A stretch of 64,000 nucleotides of DNA, from assembly GCF_000023125.1 (NCBI RefSeq), contig NC_013037.1, forward strand, positions 6,488,501 through 6,552,500, read 5' to 3'. Positions 32,870-41,721 of the stretch are shown here, piece after piece; position 1 is the first letter of the stretch, and every line of letters starts with the position of its first letter. The position numbers and the translations under genes were made by a program. The notes beneath the pieces were generated by a model, which made no database searches, was not told the origin of the DNA, and was given only the letters and a program-made list of their open reading frames with translations. Source of the stretch: Dyadobacter fermentans DSM 18053. Its GTDB lineage: Bacteria > Bacteroidota > Bacteroidia > Cytophagales > Spirosomataceae.

Positions 32870-34138
32870 ATGAAATCCTTCCAACTGCTAGTCACTTTTT
32901 TGCTTCCATGCATTTTGGGTCATGCGCAACGTATACCGGTTGGTATGCGGTATGAAAAGACCGCCGATAGTCTTTATGAATGTAAAAACTATTCATTAGC
33001 AGCTTATTACTACTTGCAGTCGGTTCCTCTTAAAGACTTTGACACCAAAAAAAGGGATATGTATTACAATGCAGCCTGCTGCTTCGCATTAACTGCCCAG
33101 GCTGACAGTGCGATTCTGATGCTGGAAAAGGCAATCGAGCTAGGTTATACCAACAAAAACCATCTTACAACAGACCCTGATTTAAACTCAATTCACACCC
33201 ATGCAAAGTGGAAGAAGTTGGCCGGGGAGGTTCAGGAAATCCGAAGCTTGAACAGCGACCCAGCCCAAGTCAGGATTGTAACGGATGACATCTACCGGTT
33301 CTGGGATGCATATGATAAGGCTAACACGGATTCTGGTCATGTCAGGGAAGTTTTTCAACAGTTTTACTTTGATATGGCTAGTCCGGGAATGAAGGATTAC
33401 ATGGGAGCCAAGGTAAGCTCAATTGACTATTTTTTGAAGCACATCCGATCGGCGCCTTTGTTCTATCAGGCTATACGTAAAGCAACCCTTCAAATAGACG
33501 ATTTCCGGAAGGATTTTCAATGCAGTTTTGTGGCTTTTAAAGAAATATACCCAGCGGCAAAGTTTCCCGACATTTACTTTGTAATGGGCGCCTTCACAAG
33601 CGGAGGCACTGTTTCGGATGCAGGACTTCTTATAGGGTTAAACCAGGTATGCCTTTCGGATGATACTCCGGTCGCTGAATTTGACTCGAAAAAGAGGAAT
33701 TTATTGAGTGAATCGAAGTTTCTTCCCAATCTGATAGCGCATGAGCTTATTCATTTTCAACAACAGGGCATGCGGCGCGATACCACCACGTTAAGCCATT
33801 CGATCAAAGAAGGAATGGCCGATTTTTTGGGAGAATTAATCAGCGGACGAACGGCCAACCACCGATTGTTCGAATGGGCAAAAGGCAAAGAAAAAAATAT
33901 CTGGATGAGGTTTAAAAAAGATATGTATTTAAACCGATCTTCTGACTGGATTGCGAATAGTGATCGCTCAAATGCAGGTGATCTGCCGGACCAGGGTTAT
34001 TGGGTAGGGTACCAAATCTGTAAAGCTTATTATGACAAAGCTCCCGACAAGAAACAAGCTGTTGTAGAAATGCTGAATATTCGCGACTACAACTTGTTCC
34101 TAAAATTGAGCGGATGGGAGGAGAAAATCGAAAATTAA
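32870..34138 (+). CDS. Secreted TPR plus HExxH metalloprotease-like protein (DUF2268-like)
   Basis: A 422-residue exported protein in an AT-richer stretch. A signal peptide (about 1-19) is followed by TPR-like helices (YECKNYSLAAYYYLQSV, YYNAACCFALTAQADSAILMLEKAIELGY, residues 30-100). The C-terminal part has the zinc motif HELIHF (near 300) with a downstream glutamate region EGMADFLGELISGR, the gluzincin pattern of DUF2268-like predicted proteases. The target is unknown. The GC content is clearly lower than in the neighbouring esterase and cobalamin genes, which may indicate separate acquisition. Confidence 0.75.
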   Translation: MKSFQLLVTFLLPCILGHAQRIPVGMRYEKTADSLYECKNYSLAAYYYLQSVPLKDFDTKKRDMYYNAACCFALTAQADSAILMLEKAIELGYTNKNHLTTDPDLNSIHTHAKWKKLAGEVQEIRSLNSDPAQVRIVTDDIYRFWDAYDKANTDSGHVREVFQQFYFDMASPGMKDYMGAKVSSIDYFLKHIRSAPLFYQAIRKATLQIDDFRKDFQCSFVAFKEIYPAAKFPDIYFVMGAFTSGGTVSDAGLLIGLNQVCLSDDTPVAEFDSKKRNLLSESKFLPNLIAHELIHFQQQGMRRDTTTLSHSIKEGMADFLGELISGRTANHRLFEWAKGKEKNIWMRFKKDMYLNRSSDWIANSDRSNAGDLPDQGYWVGYQICKAYYDKAPDKKQAVVEMLNIRDYNLFLKLSGWEEKIEN

Positions 34139-34207
34139 CGCTTAGATGACATGGAGCTACAACTTCCTGGTAACAGACCGTGTCACACGTTAAAATTCGA
34201 TTTCTCT

Positions 34208-34621
34208 ATGAAAAAATTCCTGGTGCTGGCTGCCATTGCACTGGCCTGTTCCGAAAAGAAAGTGGGTATCCGCACCGATTGCGTGGCGGTGGAGCGGGTG
34301 ACGGTTTCGGCGGATTGCTATAAGGATACCACCGGGCTGCTGCTCACGGCTGATTCGCCTTCTTCCATAGCCCTCGACTGGGTCCTGGCACCGTTGCGGG
34401 ATACCACTGGCGCGCAGACGTACGTGCCCGTTTACATGACTACGACTTCAAACCAGCTCGTGGTGCCGGACAGTCTCGTGCGTAAATACCCGAAAATCGG
34501 GGTCGCTTTTGTAGGGGCCTATGGCTGTCCTTCCGATATTTATTTCAGCTTCGTCCGCCGGATGGACGGCGATTCGTGCGCCCGCTGGTACTTGCAGGAG
34601 CGTTTTGTGAAAGGGGATTAA
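34208..34621 (+). CDS. Small exported protein of unknown function
   Basis: A 137-residue protein. The N terminus (KKFLVLAAIALACSEKK) is a signal peptide with a cysteine near residue 14, possibly a lipidation site, though the -3 position is not ideal. Four further cysteines (CVAVERVTVSADC, GCPSD, DSCARW) may form disulphides. No family is recognised. ATG 34208 is used because it begins the signal peptide. It faces the VOC gene and shares the terminator with it. Confidence 0.62.
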   Translation: MKKFLVLAAIALACSEKKVGIRTDCVAVERVTVSADCYKDTTGLLLTADSPSSIALDWVLAPLRDTTGAQTYVPVYMTTTSNQLVVPDSLVRKYPKIGVAFVGAYGCPSDIYFSFVRRMDGDSCARWYLQERFVKGD

Positions 34622-34625
34622 ATGC

Positions 34626-34650
34626 AAAAAACCGGAGCGTGGCCCCGGCT
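34626..34650 (-). terminator. Terminator of the VOC gene (34670-35080)
   Basis: CCGGAG / CCCCGG stem (6 bp with one G-U) at 34632-34637 and 34643-34648, with an A-run at 34626-34631 that gives a T-run on the minus strand. It fits minus-strand transcripts; on the plus strand it lacks a T-run. Confidence 0.68.
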
Positions 34651-34669
34651 TCCGAAATACTTGCATTCG

Positions 34670-35080
34670 CTATTGCGCCCGCACGTCGATCATCCAGTCG
34701 ATGCCGTACTTGTCTTTGAAAGCGCCGAAAATTTCTCCCCAGGCCTGTTTGGCCATCGGTACGGTAATGACGATGGCGCCTTCGCTGAGCTGTTCGAATT
34801 TTTTACGGAGATTAGCTTCGTCGAAGCCGCTGAGCGAAAGCTGGATCTTGTCGCCTGCCAGCGGTCCGGGCTGGGGGCTGTCGCAGGCCATAAAATCGAC
34901 CTCGCCGCCCATCAGCGTGGCGTGCATGATCTGATCGCGCATGGCCGCGGGGCAGCTGTCGTCGACCTGGCCGAAGGTCATCATGCTCACTTCACCGCCG
35001 AAAATGCTTTTGTAGAAATCCATCGCTTCACGGCAATTTCCTTCAAACATTAAATACGGGTGTAATGCAGGTTTTTCCAT
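34670..35080 (-). CDS. PhnB-like VOC family protein
   Basis: A 136-residue glyoxalase/bleomycin-resistance/dioxygenase superfamily protein of the PhnB-like type. HPYLMFEGNCREAMDFYKSIFGGEV is the first beta-alpha-beta-beta-beta unit, and QLSLSGFDEANLRKKFEQL with WGEIFGAFKDKYGIDWMIDV is the second. These proteins usually show no proven enzyme activity. It lies alone on the minus strand. A related VOC protein (46339-46764) is 48% of this pattern by eye and stands next to the second ArsR operon. Confidence 0.87.
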   Translation of the reverse strand: MEKPALHPYLMFEGNCREAMDFYKSIFGGEVSMMTFGQVDDSCPAAMRDQIMHATLMGGEVDFMACDSPQPGPLAGDKIQLSLSGFDEANLRKKFEQLSEGAIVITVPMAKQAWGEIFGAFKDKYGIDWMIDVRAQ

Positions 35081-35195
35081 TGTGCTTCAATATTATGGTG
35101 GCTGAATAGTGTTACAACACAAAGGTAAATGCGCCCGGAGAATGGCTGCGGGTGATAACGGGACAACGAAAGGGGGGCAATGCGACATCGCCGTG

Positions 35196-35918
35196 TCACA
35201 GTTTCCTCAAATTGATATTCCTGTACCAAACCGTGCTGCCCCAATCCTGCAAACCAATGCGTCCGTTGTAAGTGCCTTTGGCGATGGGAGCGGCTTTGAG
35301 CCCGCTGTTGGCAATGCGCTGTTTCCAGTCGGCGCCGTTAAGGTCGTGCTCCTGCACCATAAACTCGTTCTGATAAACGGTCAGCTTGCCCTTTTTGACG
35401 ATAAAATGGATCTTGTTCCATTCTCCCTGCGGGTTACCTTCGCGCAGTCGGGCATTGGCAATACCGAAGAAATCGCTCGCGCGGTGGGTGTTTTCTTTGG
35501 CGCCTTCATATATTTTATCGTCGATCACCTGCAATTCAAGGCCGGTGTTGTGCATGTTTTGATATTTGGGAGATTCCTGCACGAAAAAGAAAATGCCGCT
35601 GTTCGCGTATTTGCTCACCTTCCATTCGGCCTTGAATTCGAAATCGCCGTTCACGAGCTCGTCGGTCACGATATCACCGCCGTTTTTGGCTTTGTTGCCG
35701 GCCCGCTCGGGCACATTGAGCTTAATGGCCCCATCCTCGATCAGCCAGGCCGAGCCGGGCGCCTTGCCGTTGTAGGCGTGCCATCCTTTGAGGTCCTTGC
35801 CGTCGAACAGCAGTTTCCAGCCTTCTTTTTTCTCGGTGGCGGAGAGGCTGTTGAGCGTCTGGGCGTAGGCGTTCGCGGATAGCAATGCAGCGAGTGCGGT
35901 AACGAAAAAACGGGTCAT
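35196..35918 (-). CDS. Secreted DUF1080 protein
   Basis: A 240-residue exported protein (signal peptide about 1-19, AYAQ). The mature chain is one DUF1080 domain: EGWKLLFDGKDLKGWHAYN, WLIEDGAIKLN, FEFKAEWKVSKYANSGIFFF and WNKIHFIVKKGKLTVYQN. It may act on 3-keto-glucosides or related sugars, as shown for some members, but this is not proven. ATG 35918 begins the signal peptide; an in-frame ATG at 35960 does not. It diverges from the LytS gene. Confidence 0.88.
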   Translation of the reverse strand: MTRFFVTALAALLSANAYAQTLNSLSATEKKEGWKLLFDGKDLKGWHAYNGKAPGSAWLIEDGAIKLNVPERAGNKAKNGGDIVTDELVNGDFEFKAEWKVSKYANSGIFFFVQESPKYQNMHNTGLELQVIDDKIYEGAKENTHRASDFFGIANARLREGNPQGEWNKIHFIVKKGKLTVYQNEFMVQEHDLNGADWKQRIANSGLKAAPIAKGTYNGRIGLQDWGSTVWYRNINLRKL

Positions 35919-35989
35919 AGGCGTTGGGATTGACGTTTTTGAATACTTATAGTCTTGCAAAATACTGATAAATTTTCATGAAATTACCT

Positions 35990-35997
35990 TATTTTTG
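35990..35997 (+). promoter_or_regulatory. Candidate -7 element before the LytS-type kinase
   Basis: TATTTTTG fits TAnnTTTG and lies 24 bases before ATG 36022. It overlaps the alternative TTG start at 35995, which supports ATG 36022. No TTTG was seen at the -33 position. Confidence 0.42.
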
Positions 35998-36021
35998 GGC
36001 ATCCTAACTGACCACTTGACT

Positions 36022-37110
36022 ATGCGGCCTTATCTTTTCGGGCAAAAATGGCTGCTGGGTTTCGCCCTTGCACTGGTTTACATTCCGCTCCGAACATATA
36101 TCAATGTACCTCAGCAGAATTGGAACACGATACCACGGAACCTGCCGCTTTTCGGGCTTGAAATCGTGATCAGTACCGTTTTCTATACCGCCTGGATTTA
36201 CCTGATGGACTGGTTTTTAAGAAAGCAGGCCTCCCTAAGCGGTGCCGATAAATCACCCGCGTTCAGCATCCGCGACCAGCTCATCACCCTCATTCCGGCG
36301 GTGCTGCTGGCATTCCTTTTCAATATGATGCTGGCCCGGACGTGGGGCCTCATGAGCCAATGGTGGAACCCGCTGCCCAGGCCGGTAATGAGCGATCCGC
36401 GCGTGCGCGACCTCATGTACACGCGCTGGCGGGCAGGCCAGGCGCTCACGATCCTCGCGCTCATTGCGGCCTATTACCTTTGCGTGAGCATTCAGGTGCA
36501 GGAAAAAATGAAAAAGCTCCTCGTAAGCTCGGAAAGGCTGGAAAAGGAGAATATGCACGCGCGTTTTCTGGCATTGAAAAACCAGGTGAGCCCCCATTTT
36601 TTGTTCAATAACCTCAGCGTGCTGTCGTCGCTGGTGGAATCGAGGCCGGAGCAGTCGGGGGAGTTTATACAGGAATTGTCCTCGGCGTACCGCTACATTC
36701 TCGAACAATCGGAGCTGGATAAGATCAGTTTAAAGGAGGAAATGCGGTTTCTGGACACTTATATGTACCTGCTGCGGACGCGTTTCAAGGAAAAAGTGGT
36801 GCTCGACTCCCGGCTCACCCCGGCGGAACAGGAGCGGTATGCGATTATTCCGCTTACTTTGCAGCTGTTGGTCGAAAATGCCGTGAAACATAACACCATG
36901 TCGGTAGTTAATCCTTTGATTATCAGTATTTCAATTATGGATCAAATGCTTGTCGTGAGCAATCCGCTGCAGCTCCGGCAGCAGGACCAGCCTACGACGC
37001 GCCTCGGATTGAAGAATATTATCAGCCGGTATAAACTGTTGCAGGACAAGGATGTGGTGATCGAACAAACTGCCATGCATTTTACCGTTAAAATCCCCCT
37101 GATGTCATGA
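36022..37110 (+). CDS. LytS-type sensor histidine kinase
   Basis: A 362-residue membrane kinase with four hydrophobic segments (about residues 10-30, 45-62, 88-106 and 142-160). The histidine kinase domain has the conserved QVSPHFLFNNLSVLSSLV (phospho-accepting His near 192) and the N-box LLVENAVKHN (near 281). The C-terminal ATPase is the short HATPase_c of this group (LGLKNIISRYKLL). It overlaps the response regulator start by 4 bases, so they form a two-component operon. Confidence 0.9.
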   Translation: MRPYLFGQKWLLGFALALVYIPLRTYINVPQQNWNTIPRNLPLFGLEIVISTVFYTAWIYLMDWFLRKQASLSGADKSPAFSIRDQLITLIPAVLLAFLFNMMLARTWGLMSQWWNPLPRPVMSDPRVRDLMYTRWRAGQALTILALIAAYYLCVSIQVQEKMKKLLVSSERLEKENMHARFLALKNQVSPHFLFNNLSVLSSLVESRPEQSGEFIQELSSAYRYILEQSELDKISLKEEMRFLDTYMYLLRTRFKEKVVLDSRLTPAEQERYAIIPLTLQLLVENAVKHNTMSVVNPLIISISIMDQMLVVSNPLQLRQQDQPTTRLGLKNIISRYKLLQDKDVVIEQTAMHFTVKIPLMS

Positions 37111-37838
37111 ACGTGCTGATCGTAGAGGATGAAGAGCTCAGCGCGGAGCGCTTGCAGAACCTAATACGGAATATCGATCCCTCCATCCATGTCCTGGCCA
37201 TCATTCCGTCGGTGTTTGAAACCATTGCTTACCTTCAAAATGCCGCGAACACGCAGCCGGACCTAATTTTCCTCGATGTCCACCTAGAAGACGACAACGG
37301 TTTCCGGATCATCGAAAACCAGGATCTCATGATCCCGGTCATTTTCACCACCGCATTCGACGATTACCTGCTGCGCGCATTCAAAACCAACAGCATCGAT
37401 TATCTGCTGAAACCCATTAATCCGCTCGAATTGCAGGCTTCGCTGAACAAATTCAGGCGGATAAGGAGCAATGAAGAGGTGAAGAAGGCGGACGTGAAAT
37501 ACAAGGACCGTTTCCTGGTCACCGCCGGCCCGAGGGTATTTACATTCAAAACTTCCGAAATCGCGTATTTCACCATCGAAGAGCGCGCCACGTTTCTCCG
37601 GTTGTTCGACGGCCGGCATTTTGCGGTCGAATACAGCCTCGAAAAGCTCTCCCAAATGCTCGACCCGGCCGAATTTTTCCGGATCAACCGCCACATGCTG
37701 CTCTCGCTGCACGCTATCCGCGAAATGCACGCAATTTCGGCAGGGAAGCTCAAAATCGACCTCCACCCGGCCGCTGCGCAGGAAACTTTTGTGAGCGCCG
37801 AGCGCATGACCGAGTTTAAAAATTGGCTTGGTAAATAA
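37107..37838 (+). CDS. LytTR-type response regulator
   Basis: A 243-residue regulator. The receiver domain starts with NVLIVEDEELSAERL (acidic pair) and has its phospho-acceptor aspartate in IFLDVHLEDDNGF (near 57), plus the conserved K in DYLLKPINP. The LytTR DNA-binding domain occupies residues 130-243 (FLVTAGPRVFTFKTSEIAYF and EFFRINRHMLLSL). It is coupled to the LytS kinase. A strong hairpin follows it. Confidence 0.92.
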   Translation: MNVLIVEDEELSAERLQNLIRNIDPSIHVLAIIPSVFETIAYLQNAANTQPDLIFLDVHLEDDNGFRIIENQDLMIPVIFTTAFDDYLLRAFKTNSIDYLLKPINPLELQASLNKFRRIRSNEEVKKADVKYKDRFLVTAGPRVFTFKTSEIAYFTIEERATFLRLFDGRHFAVEYSLEKLSQMLDPAEFFRINRHMLLSLHAIREMHAISAGKLKIDLHPAAAQETFVSAERMTEFKNWLGK

Positions 37839-37863
37839 CCGCACGTCGACTTCTGCGCTTAAA

Positions 37864-37894
37864 AACGCCGTTTCAACCCTGCAAAACGGGCGTT
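37864..37894 (+). terminator. Hairpin after the LytTR gene
   Basis: AACGCCGTTT (37864-37873) pairs with AAACGGGCGTT (37884-37894) with one bulged G, 25 bases after the stop. The following GATTTGTATTTTC is T-rich but has no long T-run, so it may be a weak terminator. Confidence 0.5.
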
Positions 37895-37964
37895 CCGCGA
37901 TTTGTATTTTCATTCCAAATGCTGCATAACCAAATTGGAGCTGAAAAAGCAGAAGGTTTGTGTT

Positions 37965-38774
37965 ATGTCCGTCATTCAATTCAATGCCCACAAGAAATAC
38001 CACGTGCTGCAAAGCAGAACCCGCGTTTGGGAAACCCACAATGATCTGACGCCCCATTACCGGATCATTTTTGTCCGCACCGGAGAGGGGCATTTCAGCC
38101 TGGACGGGAAACTTTACGATTATGTGGAAAATGGTGTGATCTTGCTCTCGCCCGGTCAGCACCCGATTTTTCAGGAAGACAGCAGCGCCGAGATTTTCGT
38201 CATCGCATTCGATACCTGGCTTTCCGAGGATTTTTTGCAGAAAAAGGAGTTCAGCCCCGATTTTGCCGACATTTACAAGCAAGCCGAGCACCTGTGCGAC
38301 AGCGTGCGGCTCACGCAAGGCAAACCTTTGCCCAACGAGCGCGATGCGCAAACGATCATTTACCTCATCAATCAGATCCTTTTTGAAGTTACCCAGCAAC
38401 CAACCTCGCATAACAAGCTCATTCGTGGCAGTATAGACTTGATCGTTACGATTCTGGCGAGAAATAATTTTGAGACTAAAAAAGTGGAGGAAGAGGTTGG
38501 TTCTCAAAACCTTGCGGAATCGATCATCGGCTATTTGCGCGAGGAACTGCATCAGAATAAGAACATCCGCGTGCCCGAACTGCTGATGCGCTTCCATATT
38601 TCGGAGGATGTCGCCAATCTGTGCGTGCTTAACCAGACGGGCATGTCGCTGCGGAACTTCATTTTCAAATACAAGGCCGATCTTTTCAAAAGCCGTATGC
38701 TGAAAGTCGATATTTCCGAACTGACGGCTTATCTCAATCCGGCGGGTAAGCGGGAGCCGCATTTGTCGGTGTAA
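37965..38774 (+). CDS. AraC-like regulator with cupin domain and shortened HTH
   Basis: A 269-residue protein. The N-terminal part (TRVWETHNDLTPHYRIIFVRTGEGHFSLDGKLY, then GVILLSPGQHPIF) is a cupin sensor as in AraC-family proteins. A helical linker follows. The C terminus (LLMRFHISEDVANLCVLNQTGMSLRNFIFKYKADLFKSRML) has one AraC-like helix-turn-helix, and the second (ISELTAYLNPAG) begins but stops at once. The last residues (KREPHLSV) replace the usual YFSRVFKK-type helix, so half of the DNA-binding module is missing or degenerate. ATG 37965 is chosen. Confidence 0.7.
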   Translation: MSVIQFNAHKKYHVLQSRTRVWETHNDLTPHYRIIFVRTGEGHFSLDGKLYDYVENGVILLSPGQHPIFQEDSSAEIFVIAFDTWLSEDFLQKKEFSPDFADIYKQAEHLCDSVRLTQGKPLPNERDAQTIIYLINQILFEVTQQPTSHNKLIRGSIDLIVTILARNNFETKKVEEEVGSQNLAESIIGYLREELHQNKNIRVPELLMRFHISEDVANLCVLNQTGMSLRNFIFKYKADLFKSRMLKVDISELTAYLNPAGKREPHLSV

Positions 38775-38901
38775 CAATGCCCTCGCGGAAGCGTGCTGCG
38801 CGTTTGACTTATTTTACGGAAGAGTGTGTGCGACCGGTTTTCGGGTAAAAATCCCGACCTTCGTGTTTTTGGTTAACACACATACTTCCAGAAGTTTACG
38901 T

Positions 38902-41709
38902 ATGCGGCAGCTCTACATTCTATTTCTTCTTTTCATATTCACCTACCGCCCGGTGGCGGCGCAGCAGGAAGCGCCGCAAACCTCATTGAACCATTACATC
39001 GAATTTTTGAGCCAATCGTCCGAACAGGTTATCCGGCGGTTTCAAATGCTGCGTGGTTACCAGGAAGATGTGACGCGCTATCGGAAAAAACCGGACTATG
39101 GACTACGCCTGCCGTCGTCGGGGCCGCTGGAAGCGTATTATTACAAAAAGGCGGAGGGCGGACTGGGCATCGAGGCCGGAAAACGGAAGCAGCTGAATGC
39201 AGGGTTGGAAAACGTTTGGCAAGTCCTCAACAAGCTCGACGAAACCTGCAAAGCGCTCGAAACCTACGTGCGGTTAAAGGACTACGAACGCGACAATCTG
39301 AAAAAATCCGAGGCCCTGATCGCCGAAATGCAGTCGCTTTTTGAACGCTATGCACATGATAAAAACGCATTGTATACGCAAATCAGGCAGGTTTATGCCA
39401 GCGTTCAAAACCGCCCGGCTGCTGATCCTTACATGGTTACGGAAAAGGCAATGGGAGAGGTGATAACCGCGCAGCAGCGTTTGCTGGACGCATTGCCCTA
39501 TTATTTAAGTGAAGAAACGAAGGCCGAATGGCCGGTAGCACTCGTGCGCCAGAGCATGCTGGACGATGAAAAAGCATTGTCGACCATTGGCAATACTGCT
39601 TCCCAGCTACAATACCCGGCGTCGGATATGGTGGGGACTTTTAAATCGGCGCTGGCCTCGATGCAGGATATCAAACGGCGTGCGCTGAATGATCATAATT
39701 TCGCAGCGCAACAGTCGGCAGCGCATGGTAATGCCGTGTATTTGTCTTTGGTAGAGCAATTTAACCATGATATGCTCGAATTTTACAAGGCGTTTGTCGG
39801 GTATAGTAAACCCGGGCATTTGCTGCTGAATTATCCGTTTTTCAGTCCGGTGATGCGGAGCGGAAGTGCAGGGGATGCGGTGCCGGAGGCGAACGGCACA
39901 CCGCCGTTTCAGGACAAAACATTCCAGCCGCTGAACGTAAAAAAGGCACCGGCGCCCGCCAATGCGGCATTAATCAGGACATTGAACCAATATGTGGACT
40001 GGATCAACCAGTCGCTGCGCCAAATGCATTTGCTGCAAATGATCGTGCGTAACTACCAGAGCTCGGCCGAATACTACCGCGATCCCGCCAAAGCGCAGAA
40101 GCGTGCAAACCTGAGCTATTCGCACGAGGATTTCAAGTTGCCCGCGTCGGAATATGCATTGCTTTTGAGCGCCAGTACGGTCATTCCCGAGCCATACCGC
40201 AAGGCTGTGACCGGCCAGGCGGAGGTTTTGATGAATGTATTGCAGGAAATGGACGGGCTGAGCATCGAACTCGTCCGCTACACCTCCGAAAAGCAGTATC
40301 TGAAAGACCAGCTCAAACGCTCCGATGCCATTCTTGACCGCTACGTGGTGCTTTTTAATACGCTGGATAAAAAGAAAGAGGAGCTCTACAACGACATTCG
40401 GCGCATCCACGAAAGCTACCCGAATGCCACCCAGGCCAGCTCCTGGTACATCGCCGGCTCCGCCATGCTCAAAACGATGGATAAAGGGCATGACGTCCTG
40501 TTCGGTGTGCGCGATTACCAGGCGGGTGAAAAGACCAAAATGCCCGAAACGGCCAATCTGGAAGCCGATAGCCGCCAACTGATCGCCGACGAGTACAAAA
40601 ACATGAAAGGCTTGCAGCGCTATGGCCGCAGTAACGGACTCTGCCCATACACGCCCTACGAGGACCTGGGTGCCAACGCGGGCCGGTTTGCCGAAAAAGT
40701 GCAGCAATACAAGCCGGCGGCTCCGGGCTATGCGGCTCACCCCTATGAGCCGTTTTATTATTTCTACAACAATGAGCTGGTGTATGAATACAACAATTTC
40801 ATAGAGCTCTCGAAGGCGGGCTTGCTGAAAACCATCAACCAACCCGATGTGTTCGCTTTCCGGCGCACGAAGCCTCAGAATGCCGTCGTGCCGCCTGCCA
40901 AGGTGGAGGAGCCGAAAGTCGAAAAACCTGCCGGGAGGCCGGCTGAGGACATTGCACAGGTCAAAACGAATAGCGCGGAAATGCCTGCCGCACAGCAGTC
41001 TCCCGTGCGTAATGTACGCCCGCTCACAAACGAAGCTGCACCGTCCGCGCCCGCCGCGCAGGCCACGCGGGACACCGTGTACGTGGAGCGCGTGCGGGTG
41101 GACACGGTGTACGTCGACCGCAATGCACAGCTCCAAAATGTGACTCGCTCGCTCGATGGTTTCGCACCGAATAATATGGTGCTGCTGCTGGATGTGTCGT
41201 CGTCGATGAACTCGCCGTATAAAATGCCTTTGCTGAAACGCTCCATCAAATCGCTGCTTACGCTTGTGCGGCCGGAAGATATGATTTCGATCGTGCTCTA
41301 TTCTGGTAAGGCCAGGGTAGTGCTGAAACCGACTTCCGGTGCCAAAGCTTCGGAGATTTCGAGGATGATCGACCTGCTCCAATCCGATGGCGATACGGAC
41401 GGGAACGAAGGCATTAAACTTGCCTATAAAACCGCCAATAAGCAATACATCCGCGGAGGCAACAACCGCATTGTGCTCGCCACCGACGGCGAGTTCCCCG
41501 TAAGCGACGAGGTGATGGATATGATCCGCCAGAATGCGCGTCAGGACGTCTATTTGAGCATTTTTACCTTTGGGCGCCACGAGCATACCGGGCAGAAACT
41601 TAAAAAACTGAGCGAACTGGGCATGGGTTCGTACGCGCACGTTACCGATGCGAGCGCCGACCTGCAACTCATTCTGGAAGCCCAGGCGAAGAAGCTGGCC
41701 GGCAAGTAG
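38902..41709 (+). CDS. Large exported protein with internal duplication and C-terminal VWA domain
   Basis: A 935-residue exported protein (signal peptide about 1-20, ending near PVAAQ). Two copies of an approximately 250-residue helical module start near residue 29 (LNHYIEFLSQSSEQVIRRFQML) and near 356 (TLNQYVDWINQSLRQMHLLQM). Each continues through RYRKKPDYG/YYRDPAKAQ and a coiled segment (DYERDNLKKSEALIAEM and KQYLKDQLKRSDAIL). A linker follows with a YVERVRVDTVYVDR repeat near 730, then a VWA domain (about 755-930) with intact MIDAS DVSSSM. I recognise no family for the duplicated module. Confidence 0.78.
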   Translation: MRQLYILFLLFIFTYRPVAAQQEAPQTSLNHYIEFLSQSSEQVIRRFQMLRGYQEDVTRYRKKPDYGLRLPSSGPLEAYYYKKAEGGLGIEAGKRKQLNAGLENVWQVLNKLDETCKALETYVRLKDYERDNLKKSEALIAEMQSLFERYAHDKNALYTQIRQVYASVQNRPAADPYMVTEKAMGEVITAQQRLLDALPYYLSEETKAEWPVALVRQSMLDDEKALSTIGNTASQLQYPASDMVGTFKSALASMQDIKRRALNDHNFAAQQSAAHGNAVYLSLVEQFNHDMLEFYKAFVGYSKPGHLLLNYPFFSPVMRSGSAGDAVPEANGTPPFQDKTFQPLNVKKAPAPANAALIRTLNQYVDWINQSLRQMHLLQMIVRNYQSSAEYYRDPAKAQKRANLSYSHEDFKLPASEYALLLSASTVIPEPYRKAVTGQAEVLMNVLQEMDGLSIELVRYTSEKQYLKDQLKRSDAILDRYVVLFNTLDKKKEELYNDIRRIHESYPNATQASSWYIAGSAMLKTMDKGHDVLFGVRDYQAGEKTKMPETANLEADSRQLIADEYKNMKGLQRYGRSNGLCPYTPYEDLGANAGRFAEKVQQYKPAAPGYAAHPYEPFYYFYNNELVYEYNNFIELSKAGLLKTINQPDVFAFRRTKPQNAVVPPAKVEEPKVEKPAGRPAEDIAQVKTNSAEMPAAQQSPVRNVRPLTNEAAPSAPAAQATRDTVYVERVRVDTVYVDRNAQLQNVTRSLDGFAPNNMVLLLDVSSSMNSPYKMPLLKRSIKSLLTLVRPEDMISIVLYSGKARVVLKPTSGAKASEISRMIDLLQSDGDTDGNEGIKLAYKTANKQYIRGGNNRIVLATDGEFPVSDEVMDMIRQNARQDVYLSIFTFGRHEHTGQKLKKLSELGMGSYAHVTDASADLQLILEAQAKKLAGK

Positions 41710-41721
41710 CGGGACGGAAGT

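Noticed and set aside
37284..38777. Open minus-strand frame of 497 codons
   Set aside because: It is antisense to the LytTR and AraC-like genes, spans a gap and shows no conserved motif.
39970..41667. Long open minus-strand frame of 565 codons
   Set aside because: It lies entirely antisense to the VWA protein and has no recognisable domain; the open frame follows from the GC-rich third positions of the real gene.
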